In this document: positions 8,245-15,082 of the stretch, piece after piece
Layout of the letters: every line of letters starts with the position of its first letter
Numbering within the stretch: position 1 is the first letter of the stretch
From: YA12-FULL-51-18 sp041665305
Lineage (GTDB): Bacteria > Elusimicrobiota > Elusimicrobia > Elusimicrobiales > UBA9959
Direction of reading: 5' to 3'
Assembly: GCA_041665305.1 (NCBI GenBank)
Contig: JBAYJD010000046.1
Coordinates: 1 to 21,906 of the forward strand
Length of the DNA stretch: 21,906 nt
The notes under the pieces: generated by a model
The model's input: the letters and a program-made list of their open reading frames with translations, nothing else
Database searches by the model: none
Told to the model about the DNA's origin: nothing
Translations under genes and position numbers: made by a program

Positions 8245-8269
8245 AAAAATTTTTGCCGCAAAAATTTTT
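8245..8269. repeat. AT-rich 25-bp palindrome, perfect copy 1
   Basis: Arms AAAAATTTTTGC and GCAAAAATTTTT around a single C. The TAA stop of the minus-strand gene ending at 8268 is formed from its right edge plus one base. It may serve as a transcript 3' end, though the stem is nearly all A-T. Confidence 0.85.
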
Positions 8270-8870
8270 ACGGCTGCGTTTTGGCCGCCAGGCTCTTGGT
8301 ATCGGCCGCCGCCGTCCTGGCCAGGTCGGTGAACTGCCTGGCATTGCGGGAGATATCCCTTGCCAGCCACTGCGCGTTATAACCGAGGAGCTGGGGGTCG
8401 CCGAAGCCTACGGTCGATTCCAGGCGTCCGGCGGAATCCTGCATCGTCGGCCACGATCTGGCCAGAATATCGCGGGCCGACCAGTCCATGCTTTTGGCGC
8501 TTTTATTGAGCTGCGGATCCTTCTGCGCCAGATCAAGAAGGTTTTTGATCTCACCGGACAGGAGCCGCAGATCCTCAACGCGCCGGGACATATCCCGGGA
8601 CGCCCTGTCCAGGTCGGACTGGAAAAAAGAATCCGCCGTATGCGTCTGAAGGATGTTGTTCGCACGCCTGTCCAGTTCGTCCAGATCGCGGCTGACCCAG
8701 GTAAGGCTGTTGCGAAGCGCCCCGAGATTGGCGTCGGCCCTGTTGAACCGGGCCGCAAGGTCCTCCGCAGCTATGGGAGCGCCGGGCACGGGTATTTCTG
8801 GGCCGTCCTGGCCGGCCGCGCAGACCGCAGGAACCGCGAACAACGACAAGATAAACACAACCTTCTTCAT
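8268..8870 (-). CDS. Secreted helical protein of unknown function
   Basis: 200 residues from the ATG at 8870, which has a strong AGGAGG 8 nt upstream. An in-frame ATG at 8912 lies inside the AT palindrome and is unlikely. Residues 1-19 form a signal peptide (MKKVVFILSLFAVPAVCAA). The mature protein is rich in Asp, Arg, Leu and Ala with heptad-like spacing (LGALRNSLTWVSRDLDELDR, DLDRASRDMSRRVEDLRLL), so it should be mostly helical, perhaps a coiled coil or small helical bundle. There are no cysteines in the mature part, no transmembrane segment and no motif I recognise. It lies between two copies of the 25-bp palindrome, like a cassette, downstream of the pullulanase gene on the same strand. 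It may be read through from that gene, but the palindrome array between them makes this uncertain. Confidence 0.75.
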   Translation of the reverse strand: MKKVVFILSLFAVPAVCAAGQDGPEIPVPGAPIAAEDLAARFNRADANLGALRNSLTWVSRDLDELDRRANNILQTHTADSFFQSDLDRASRDMSRRVEDLRLLSGEIKNLLDLAQKDPQLNKSAKSMDWSARDILARSWPTMQDSAGRLESTVGFGDPQLLGYNAQWLARDISRNARQFTDLARTAAADTKSLAAKTQP

Positions 8871-8895
8871 ATTTCGATCCTCCTGGATTTTATTT

Positions 8896-8920
8896 AAAAA
8901 TTTTTGCCGCAAAAATTTTT
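8896..8920. repeat. AT-rich 25-bp palindrome, perfect copy 2
   Basis: Identical in sequence and orientation to 8245-8269. It lies 26 bp upstream of the start at 8870 and opens the run of back-to-back palindromes that ends at 9088. Confidence 0.85.
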
Positions 8921-8921
8921 A

Positions 8922-8948
8922 ATAAAATGTCGTAAAACGACATTTTAT
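8922..8948. repeat. 27-bp hairpin, ATAAAATGTCGT family
   Basis: A perfect 12-bp inverted repeat, ATAAAATGTCGT and ACGACATTTTAT, around an AAA loop. It is related to the hairpin at 12866-12892, which has TTGT/ACAA in the stem and TTT in the loop, as expected for an inverted copy with a compensated base-pair change. Confidence 0.8.
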
Positions 8949-8953
8949 CGTAC

Positions 8954-9057
8954 CCGACACGGGGTTTCATCCATCCCCGTGTCGGAGTTGAGGGAGAAAT
9001 TCCTTTCTCCCTCAAACTCCCTCTTACCACAAGGTAACCCCGCCCTAAAGGGCGGGG
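8954..9057. repeat. Cluster of four consecutive inverted repeats
   Basis: Four inverted repeats follow in order. CCGACACGGGG/CCCCGTGTCGG spans 8954-8985 (11 bp, 10-nt loop). TTGAGGGAGAAA/TTTCTCCCTCAA spans 8988-9015 (12 bp, TTCC loop). TTACC/GGTAA spans 9024-9037 (5 bp, ACAA loop). CCCCGCCC/GGGCGGGG spans 9038-9057 (8 bp, TAAA loop). All are exact. There is no open frame of note. They fill the gap between the pullulanase stop and the downstream small gene. Confidence 0.8.
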
Positions 9058-9063
9058 CATGAT

Positions 9064-9088
9064 AAAAATTTTTGCCGCAAAAATTTTT
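9064..9088. repeat. AT-rich 25-bp palindrome, perfect copy 3
   Basis: Identical to 8245-8269 and 8896-8920, same orientation. As at 8268, the minus-strand gene ending here (pullulanase, 9087) takes its TAA from the edge of the palindrome. Confidence 0.85.
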
Positions 9089-11645
9089 AATCATGCAGCA
9101 CCATCATGGACAGCGGGGGCACTTCCGCGAAGCCGGAGAACTTGCGGCCGCCGGCGCAGGCGCCGTTCTCATCCAGCGCCTTTTCATATTCCCCCAGCGG
9201 CAGGGCGAACTTCCGCGCGTCCTTGCGCGGATTGATCAGGACCACGATACGGTTCCAGGAGTCTCCGGCCAGGGCGCCGTTAAGCACATATGCGATCTCG
9301 GGGGTGCTTACCGGCAGGCCGAGGTCCTCGTAGAATTTAAGACCGTCCCGGACTTCCCGGGCCGTCTTCAGCCTGAAAGCCGGATGGGCCTTGCGCAAGG
9401 CGATCAGATCGCGGTAGAAGGCGAACACGCCGTTGTTGCTTTTTTTCAGCGTCCAATCCAGCCTGTTGATCTCGTCCGGCCGGTCGTAGGAGTTCTCCTC
9501 CCCTTTTTTGGTGCGGAGGAATTCCTCCCCGGCGTGAAGGAACGGAATGCCCTGGGAAGTAAGCACGACCGCCTGGGCCAGCTTGTCCATCCGCACACGG
9601 TTCTCCCTCGTTTCGTCGCCGGCCGACAGGGCGAGACGGTCCCAGAGCGTATGGTTGTCGTGACAGCTTACATAATTCAGGGTTTCGAGCGGCGAGTCAG
9701 CGAATTCGTCTATGGCGCCTTTGATCCCGCGCATCACCGCTTCGCGGTTGGCGGCCGCCTGCACGAAACCCGGTTCCGCCGCCTTGAAAACGCTGCCTTT
9801 GAGGGCGTCGCGCAGGCCGTCGTTGAACACCGCGAAGCCTTTCGACCGCTGGGTCCCTTTCCGCACGCCCCTCACAGGGGTGTCGCCCGAGGCCCAAGGC
9901 TCCCCGTAAACCAGAATGTCCGGTTTCGCTTCTTTAAGGCGCTTTACCATGGCGAACGCCGTCTCCTGGTCGATAAGCCCCATCAGGTCGAAACGGAAAC
10001 CGTCCACCTTGTACTCATTGACCCAGTGCAGCAGGCTGTCGATGATGAATTTGCGCCCCATCGGCGATTCGGACTTGAACTCGTTGCCGCAGCCGGAGCC
10101 GTTCCAGCGGGTCCCGTCCTCCCTGACGCGGTAGTAATAGTCTTTCGCGAGCGCGTCGAAATTAAAAACCTTGCCCCCGGTCTCCGCCGTGTGATTGTAA
10201 ACCACATCCATAACGACCTTGATGCCCTTTTTGTGCAGGGCGTCTATCATAGCCTTGGCCTCTCTCACCCGCTCGCCGCCGTAAAGACCGGTGGCGTACC
10301 AGCCTTCCGGCGAATTAAAATTGACCGGCATGTAACCCCAGTTATACGACGAAGAACTTTCGTCGTTCTCAAAATCCTGGAAAGGCAGGAGATGCACGGC
10401 GTTCACGCCGAGCTCTGAGAGATGGTCTATGCCGGTCTTTATATCGCGGTACTCCGGATGCACGGTGCCGGTCTCCGTGAAGGCCAGGTACTTGCCCTTG
10501 TGCTCCATTCCGGAAAAACCGTCTATGCTGAAATCCCTGATATGCAATTCGTACAGGACGGTCTCGGACAGGCCGAAGACCGGTCCGGGCGCCACAGGGG
10601 AAGCGTCGGAGACCGCGAACGCCGGCCCGTCGTGGGCCGCCACCGAAGCCGCGTAGGGGTCCGTTCCCTCGTATGACCGGCCGTTCTGCGCGGTGCGAAG
10701 CTTCCAGTACCTGCCGGTAAGGTCGGACGGGATCTCCGTTTCCCAAAGGCCGTTCTCCTTCCACTCCAGCGCATAAAGCTCAGGGTGCTGACGCGGCGGA
10801 GTTCCGGAAACTCCGCCCTTTTGGCCGCCGGCCGCGCGTTTGCCGCCCTCGGATCCGCCCGCGGGCGCGGAATAAAAAAGAGCCTCGACCTTCGACGCCG
10901 TGGGAGCGAAAACCCTTATATAAGTCTTTCCGTCCCTGACGCGCAGTCCCATTTCCTTGTCGCTCTTGAAATAGTCGCCGTAAACGGCGCCGCCCAGGCC
11001 CAACGCCGCCGGTTTCAGGTCCCTGGAATGGACCTGCCAGCGGCCGGAGTTGAGCGCCTTGTAATCTATCTTGCCGAGGCTGTCGAACATAAGAAAGGCG
11101 GCCCGGCCGTAAGCCGCGTTGTCCGGGAACGCGGCCTTAAGCGGATGAAAAGTGTCCTCGCCGTTGGTGGCGTAAAAACCTTGTTTTGAAACATAGGGCA
11201 GGTCGACCGGACGGTTGAAGACCACCTTGATCCCGTTTTCACTTTCAAGGAGGGCTGAAACGATCCTGGTGGAGATCTCCGGCGCCGCCGTGTAAACTGC
11301 CGGGTCGCCTTCGACGAGAAAGATCCCGCCGGGGACGGCTTTTTTATACACGCGGTCGACGCCGTCCCTGGCTTCCCAGTTTTTATACCGAGGAATAAGC
11401 CCCACGGCATGTCCCACGAGATTCCGGAGTTTCAGATCGATCCTGAAGACGGCGCCGTAGCCGTCGGTCCCGGCCGGGACGGCTTCAAATCCCTCTTTTT
11501 TCTCCCCCGCATCCCAGACCCACAGGTTCCAGCCGTTATAATCGCCTTTGAGACGGTTATAATGCACGATGGTCTCGCTCTGCGCATAAAGGTTAACGGT
11601 CATGAATGACACCCCTGAAAGAACTACGGACAAGATTCCCTTCAT
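9087..11645 (-). CDS. pulA: Secreted type I-like pullulanase (GH13) with CBM41 and CBM48
   Basis: 852 residues from the ATG at 11645; an ATG at 11669 would add eight. It should cleave alpha-1,6 branches in pullulan, glycogen or starch fragments. A signal peptide (MKGILSVVLSGVSFMTVNLY, then AQ) is followed by a CBM41-like domain (VHYNRLKGDYNGWNLWVW ... VEGDPAVYT), a CBM48-like domain near 220-340, and a GH13 barrel. Barrel motifs are VLYELHIRDFS, the type I pullulanase mark YNWGYMPVNFNSPEGWY, VVMDVVYNHT, the nucleophile Asp553 in GFRFDLMG, acid/base Glu582 in VYGEPW and Asp663 in SCHDNHTLWD. All catalytic residues are present and the length is normal. Export suggests use of outside or periplasmic glucans. 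It is divergent from the DUF4015 gene. Neither start has a Shine-Dalgarno; the -10 at 11652-11657 fits a leaderless start at 11645. Confidence 0.93.
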   Translation of the reverse strand: MKGILSVVLSGVSFMTVNLYAQSETIVHYNRLKGDYNGWNLWVWDAGEKKEGFEAVPAGTDGYGAVFRIDLKLRNLVGHAVGLIPRYKNWEARDGVDRVYKKAVPGGIFLVEGDPAVYTAAPEISTRIVSALLESENGIKVVFNRPVDLPYVSKQGFYATNGEDTFHPLKAAFPDNAAYGRAAFLMFDSLGKIDYKALNSGRWQVHSRDLKPAALGLGGAVYGDYFKSDKEMGLRVRDGKTYIRVFAPTASKVEALFYSAPAGGSEGGKRAAGGQKGGVSGTPPRQHPELYALEWKENGLWETEIPSDLTGRYWKLRTAQNGRSYEGTDPYAASVAAHDGPAFAVSDASPVAPGPVFGLSETVLYELHIRDFSIDGFSGMEHKGKYLAFTETGTVHPEYRDIKTGIDHLSELGVNAVHLLPFQDFENDESSSSYNWGYMPVNFNSPEGWYATGLYGGERVREAKAMIDALHKKGIKVVMDVVYNHTAETGGKVFNFDALAKDYYYRVREDGTRWNGSGCGNEFKSESPMGRKFIIDSLLHWVNEYKVDGFRFDLMGLIDQETAFAMVKRLKEAKPDILVYGEPWASGDTPVRGVRKGTQRSKGFAVFNDGLRDALKGSVFKAAEPGFVQAAANREAVMRGIKGAIDEFADSPLETLNYVSCHDNHTLWDRLALSAGDETRENRVRMDKLAQAVVLTSQGIPFLHAGEEFLRTKKGEENSYDRPDEINRLDWTLKKSNNGVFAFYRDLIALRKAHPAFRLKTAREVRDGLKFYEDLGLPVSTPEIAYVLNGALAGDSWNRIVVLINPRKDARKFALPLGEYEKALDENGACAGGRKFSGFAEVPPLSMMVLHD

Positions 11646-11651
11646 CCATAA

Positions 11652-11682
11652 ATTGTAAAATATATTCATATGCTTAAGACAA
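11652..11682 (-). promoter_or_regulatory. Possible leaderless promoter of the pullulanase gene
   Basis: On the minus strand TTGTCT (11682-11677) precedes TACAAT (11657-11652) with a 19-nt spacer. The -10 ends 7 nt before the ATG at 11645. The element overlaps the first codons of the divergent gene. The long spacer makes the -35 call weak; the -10 is better. Confidence 0.4.
11656..11669 (+). promoter_or_regulatory. Possible -10 of the DUF4015 gene, leaderless spacing
   Basis: TAAAAT at 11656-11661 ends 8 nt before the ATG at 11670, with an alternative TATATT at 11661-11666. There is no Shine-Dalgarno and no clear -35. It overlaps the divergent pullulanase promoter, so the two genes may compete for or share polymerase. 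Confidence 0.4.
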
Positions 11683-12869
11683 TACTTTTTTTGCTACTCG
11701 CGCCGGCATTCCCGGTCTCAGCCGAAGTCGGAACTTCAACTGCGCCCGCCCCCCCGTCCTATTCCGCTCCTGGAACTCCGAAGGAGCAGGACCCCGCAAA
11801 ACCGCCGTCCGGCGGAGCGGTCCCGGCCGTGTCCACCGACGCCATCCACCGGAAGATACTTTCTGAAAAAGCGGTGCGCGGCATCCATCTCAGCTCCTGG
11901 GGAGCCGGGTCCGGGAAATTCCGCAGGGAGCTTATCGCGAAAATACGCGGCTCGATCATCAACACCGTGGTCGTGGCGATCAAAGAAGTCGACGGCAGGG
12001 TCTATATTCCCGGCGTGGAAACGGCGCGCAAATACAACACCTACGAACCCGCCATCTCCGAACCGGAAAAAATGCTGAAGGATTTCAAGGACGCGGGCCT
12101 GTACACCATCGCGCGCATCGTGGTATTCAAAGACAAAGTGATGCCGCTGGCCCGCACGGATCTGGCGGTCCATAATCCGGACGGCGGCGTCTGGCGCGCA
12201 GCTAAAGGCGCCACCTGGCTGGACCCGTATAACAAGGAAGTCTGGGCGTACACCGTGGACATAGCGCAGCGCGCGGCGGCACTGGGCTTCGACGAGATCC
12301 AGTTCGACTACCTCCGCTATCCGACGGAAGGTAAAACCTCGCTTTGCCGCTACGCCAGGCCGCACACTTCAAAGAACGCCATCGCCAATCTGCAGGACTT
12401 CCTCATCTATGCCCGCGGCCGCCTGAAACCTTACAAGGTGAAGATCTCGGCCGATGTCTTCGGCCTGACCACGACCGCCAAGGACGATATGGGCATAGGC
12501 CAGGATATCAGGACCATCGCCAGGAATGTGGACTATGTTTACCCGATGATGTACCCCTCCCACTACTACACCGGGGAATACAACCTTAAAAACCCCAACA
12601 GCCAGCCCTACAAGGTCATCGACCGCGGCCTTAAGGACGCGCTGAAGCGTCTGGGCCCGGACTACGCCAAACTCCGGCCGTATCTGCAGGATTTCAATCT
12701 GGGCTGGCACTACGGCCCGCACGAGGTGCGGGCGCAGATCATCGCCGCGCGGCACAACATGCTGGAAAGCTGGATCCTCTGGAACGCTTCCAACAAATAC
12801 AACTGGACGGCTCTTTCCGCCCAGTCCTTCCGTGCGTTCGTGGAGCCCGGTTACCGCAAGGGAGAATAA
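11670..12869 (+). CDS. Secreted putative glycoside hydrolase (DUF4015 family)
   Basis: 399 residues. Signal peptide about 1-18 (MLKTILFLLLAPAFPVSA), then a Pro/Ala-rich linker to about 55. The DUF4015 (putative glycosyl hydrolase) domain runs from about 67 to the end. It starts VRGIHLSSWGAGS and shows the barrel strands TVVVAIKEVDGRVYIPG, ARIVVFKDKVMPLARTDLA, DEIQFDYLRYPTEGK (Asp213 is a likely active-site residue), KISADVFGLT and VDYVYPMMYPSHY. The family looks like a TIM-barrel glycosidase, but its substrate is poorly known. It is divergent from pulA, which suggests a shared role in outside polysaccharide breakdown. It ends at a hairpin shared with the convergent hydrolase gene. The start is fixed by the signal peptide; no Shine-Dalgarno is seen. 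Confidence 0.85.
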   Translation: MLKTILFLLLAPAFPVSAEVGTSTAPAPPSYSAPGTPKEQDPAKPPSGGAVPAVSTDAIHRKILSEKAVRGIHLSSWGAGSGKFRRELIAKIRGSIINTVVVAIKEVDGRVYIPGVETARKYNTYEPAISEPEKMLKDFKDAGLYTIARIVVFKDKVMPLARTDLAVHNPDGGVWRAAKGATWLDPYNKEVWAYTVDIAQRAAALGFDEIQFDYLRYPTEGKTSLCRYARPHTSKNAIANLQDFLIYARGRLKPYKVKISADVFGLTTTAKDDMGIGQDIRTIARNVDYVYPMMYPSHYYTGEYNLKNPNSQPYKVIDRGLKDALKRLGPDYAKLRPYLQDFNLGWHYGPHEVRAQIIAARHNMLESWILWNASNKYNWTALSAQSFRAFVEPGYRKGE

Positions 12870-12892
12870 AATGTTGTTTTACAACATTTTAT
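12866..12892. terminator. Hairpin between convergent genes, ATAAAATGTTGT family
   Basis: A perfect 12-bp inverted repeat, ATAAAATGTTGT and ACAACATTTTAT, around TTT. It overlaps the TAA stop of the plus-strand gene and lies 13 bp from the stop of the minus-strand gene, so it may end both transcripts. It is a diverged, inverted copy of 8922-8948. Confidence 0.65.
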
Positions 12893-12905
12893 CGCACCTT
12901 AGCTT

Positions 12906-13700
12906 TTAGGTTAGTATCTCTTTTTTGAGGATGTCGTAGAAGTTCTGTTTGGCGGCTTTTTCTATCCAGGGCCTGTGGCCGCAATCCTTGAGCGGGATAA
13001 ATTTAAAATCCTTGAGCGCGGCCTTCAGCGGTTTGCTTACCCCGGCCGCGGGATGCGGGTCATGATCGCCGTGAATGGCCGTCACCGGGCATTTTATCAG
13101 GGCGGCGGAAGACAACAGCGCGCCGCTGCGCCGGAACCGGACCGCGTCCTTCCAAACTTTCTGAAAGATCCCGGCGTCGAATGCAACCCCTCCCGCCCGG
13201 GCGGGCTCTTCGGGCTCAGGGTCGTAGGCGTCGGTCCTGGCAAGAAGTCCCCCCAGGCGCGCAAAAGCCGCGGTCTGCCCGGGGCTCGCGGGCCCCTCCA
13301 CCTGTTTTATCAACTCGCCGGCCTCGGCGCGCTCGGAGGCGCCTAGCCGCGCGAAGCGCGTCCCGGTGACGGCGTGGGAGTACTGTTCCTCAAAAGGCCC
13401 GCTTCCGATAAGGATAAGTTTTTTAACCAGCCCCGGATGACGGGAGGCCAGAATAAAAGCCAGCCAGGCTCCCCAGGAAAATCCCGCCAGGACAAAGGGG
13501 CCGCCGCCTTCTTTCTGCAGGAGCTCCTTTAACTCCTCCGCCTGCCCGTCCAGGGAGCAGGCGGTCTGCAACGGTTCCAGAACGGAAAGATCCGCGGATA
13601 AAGCGGCCGCTACCGGAGCCATCTCTCCCGCGGCGCCCGGCCCGCCGTGGATAAGCGCGGCTTTAAAAGGGGCCTTCCCGTATTTCCGTATATTTTCCAT
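12906..13700 (-). CDS. Alpha/beta-hydrolase fold protein
   Basis: 264 residues from the ATG at 13700. A GTG at 13739 would add 13 residues with no family support, and GGGA lies 6 nt before the ATG. HGGPG at 18-22 is the oxyanion-loop motif seen in proline iminopeptidases and related hydrolases. The nucleophile elbow is GFSWG with Ser75, the acid is probably Asp214 in HGDHDPHP, and the base is His242 in DCGHRPW. The triad is complete. There is no signal peptide, so it is cytoplasmic. The cap region (about 105-190) is short and helical. The substrate cannot be told: peptide, ester or lactone are all possible. It lies 60 bp after the phosphopentomutase-like gene and is probably co-transcribed with it. 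It ends at the convergent hairpin. Confidence 0.8.
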   Translation of the reverse strand: MENIRKYGKAPFKAALIHGGPGAAGEMAPVAAALSADLSVLEPLQTACSLDGQAEELKELLQKEGGGPFVLAGFSWGAWLAFILASRHPGLVKKLILIGSGPFEEQYSHAVTGTRFARLGASERAEAGELIKQVEGPASPGQTAAFARLGGLLARTDAYDPEPEEPARAGGVAFDAGIFQKVWKDAVRFRRSGALLSSAALIKCPVTAIHGDHDPHPAAGVSKPLKAALKDFKFIPLKDCGHRPWIEKAAKQNFYDILKKEILT

Positions 13701-13760
13701 AAAAAATCCCGGCCGAAAGTTAAGCGGTAAAATTTTCACATACCGCCCATTATGGAGGGG

Positions 13761-14996
13761 TCACCTTGAGGCGTGGTTGACGATCTCCAGATACGCCTTC
13801 TGCACGCCGAAAAGCTGCGCGATCACGGACCCGATATCGGAAAGGCCGGGGCAGTCCCCGGTTTTCAATCCGCCCAGTTCCCCGCCGAAGCCTTTGCGTA
13901 CGGCGAGGAACGGCAGCGGTTCCCTGGAATGATACCCGTAATCCTTCCTATGCTCCATGCCGTGGTCGGCCGTGATGATGAACAGATCTCCTTTACCCAG
14001 CCGGCTCTCGAACAGGGGAAGCACGCGGTCGATCTCTTCTATGGCCCTGATCGCTCCCGGAATATCGCGCGTATGGCCGTAAACGCTGTCCGTATCCACC
14101 AGATTGGTGAAGATGAACGAGCCTTTAGGCCGGTAGACATGCTTCGCCCCGGCCAGCGCGTTGACGGTCCCCTGGATGCAATACGGGTTGGTATCCTTTT
14201 TCCCGGGATGCACGAAACGCAGGCCCAGGGCCGGGTCGAGGAAGCTCGCGTGGTTAAGTTTAACCTTGGCGTGATATGCCGTATTGACCAGGTCGCTGGT
14301 CTTGCCCACGGCCTCCGTCCAGACATTATTTTCGCGCAGGAGATCCACCAGGGTCCTGCGGCCTATCGGCAGGACGGCGTCATGCCGGTTGGAAGTGCGG
14401 ACGATCCCCCCGGCCGAGTCCCTTATATAGGACCGCGCTATCGCGCGGGTGATCGGCAGCCCCGTTTCCATGGCCAGCGCGAACGCGATATCGGCTATCC
14501 TGTGCTGCTCCGCCACCGGGATAACGGCCTCGTTCATGGCCAACTGGATGAGCGGGTCGCACTTGCTGGCATAGGCGATAGGCATGCCGGTCCGTTCATG
14601 CTCCGCCGCGTTCAGCTCTATTGCCTCCATCCCGGCGGCCATCTTATTGAAGAAAGTCCTCCGGCCGATCCGTTTTTCAAGCTCCGCGAGATATTTCTCC
14701 GGAAAACCGTCGTTGAAGAGGTCGTAGGTGCGGTCATCCAGCACCCCCATCATCTCCCGGTGGCCGACCAGGCTGTCGGCCGTGGCCGAGGCCTGAAGGA
14801 TCGCTGCGGCGTGCGACTTCCCGGCGAATTTGGGCGCGAAACGGCTCCTGAACCGCGGAGAAACGATCTCGCCCAGGCCGAGGCGGGAAAGGTTCGGGAG
14901 GCGGACCCGGCCTTTGCGGCCCTCAAGCAGGCATTCCAGCGTGGAAACGCCGACCGCGTCTATTACCAGCAATAAAGCCACCGGCGATCTTTTCAT
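13761..14996 (-). CDS. Phosphopentomutase-like metalloenzyme (alkaline phosphatase superfamily)
   Basis: 411 residues from the ATG at 14996, with AGGAG 6 nt upstream; an ATG at 15023 lacks this. Phosphopentomutase (DeoB) interconverts ribose 1- and 5-phosphate in nucleoside salvage, using two Mn2+ ions. Metal ligands are visible at Asp13 (LLVIDAVGV), Asp303 and His308 (LVDTDSVYGHTRD), Asp344-His345 (IITADHG) and His356. The segment corresponding to the DeoB nucleophile loop reads ADSLVGHREMMG: the expected threonine is Ser75 and the usual Trp after GH is Arg. The length fits DeoB (about 390-410). The fold is sure, the exact reaction less so. There is no signal peptide. It is divergent from the protease-fusion gene and probably leads the hydrolase gene. 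Confidence 0.8.
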   Translation of the reverse strand: MKRSPVALLLVIDAVGVSTLECLLEGRKGRVRLPNLSRLGLGEIVSPRFRSRFAPKFAGKSHAAAILQASATADSLVGHREMMGVLDDRTYDLFNDGFPEKYLAELEKRIGRRTFFNKMAAGMEAIELNAAEHERTGMPIAYASKCDPLIQLAMNEAVIPVAEQHRIADIAFALAMETGLPITRAIARSYIRDSAGGIVRTSNRHDAVLPIGRRTLVDLLRENNVWTEAVGKTSDLVNTAYHAKVKLNHASFLDPALGLRFVHPGKKDTNPYCIQGTVNALAGAKHVYRPKGSFIFTNLVDTDSVYGHTRDIPGAIRAIEEIDRVLPLFESRLGKGDLFIITADHGMEHRKDYGYHSREPLPFLAVRKGFGGELGGLKTGDCPGLSDIGSVIAQLFGVQKAYLEIVNHASR

Positions 14997-15029
14997 TACG
15001 GCTCCTTTCTTTCTTCCGCCCATTCCGAA

Positions 15030-15042
15030 ATTATAGTATATT
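15030..15042. promoter_or_regulatory. Divergent -10 boxes between the mutase and protease-fusion genes
   Basis: On the minus strand TATAAT (15035-15030) would start a transcript near 15023, with a 26-nt leader carrying AGGAG before 14996. On the plus strand TATAGT (15032-15037) or TATATT (15037-15042) could serve the gene at 15083. A second plus-strand candidate, TAAGAT at 15070-15075, ends 7 nt before that ATG. No clear -35 boxes. Confidence 0.45.
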
Positions 15043-15082
15043 GTAAATTCGTCGGGGATCGATAAATAATAAGATAGCGTCT

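Noticed and set aside
8245..8269. Textbook intrinsic terminator
   Set aside because: The stem is almost entirely A-T with a 1-nt centre, and one copy (8896) lies upstream of a gene start. I list it as a repeat with termination only as a possibility.
8085..8897. 270-codon plus-strand frame across the repeat element and the small secreted protein gene
   Set aside because: It crosses the AT palindrome and lies opposite a gene with a strong Shine-Dalgarno and signal peptide. The part in the repeat is not kept open as one frame in copy B.
9072..10418. 448-codon open frame on the plus strand opposite the pullulanase
   Set aside because: It is antisense to a gene with complete GH13 motifs. Long antisense frames are expected in GC-rich codon-biased DNA, and its translation shows no known motif or signal peptide.
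13773..14975. 400-codon open frame on the plus strand opposite the phosphopentomutase-like gene
   Set aside because: Same reason: it shadows a gene with clear metal-site motifs and has no recognisable domain of its own.
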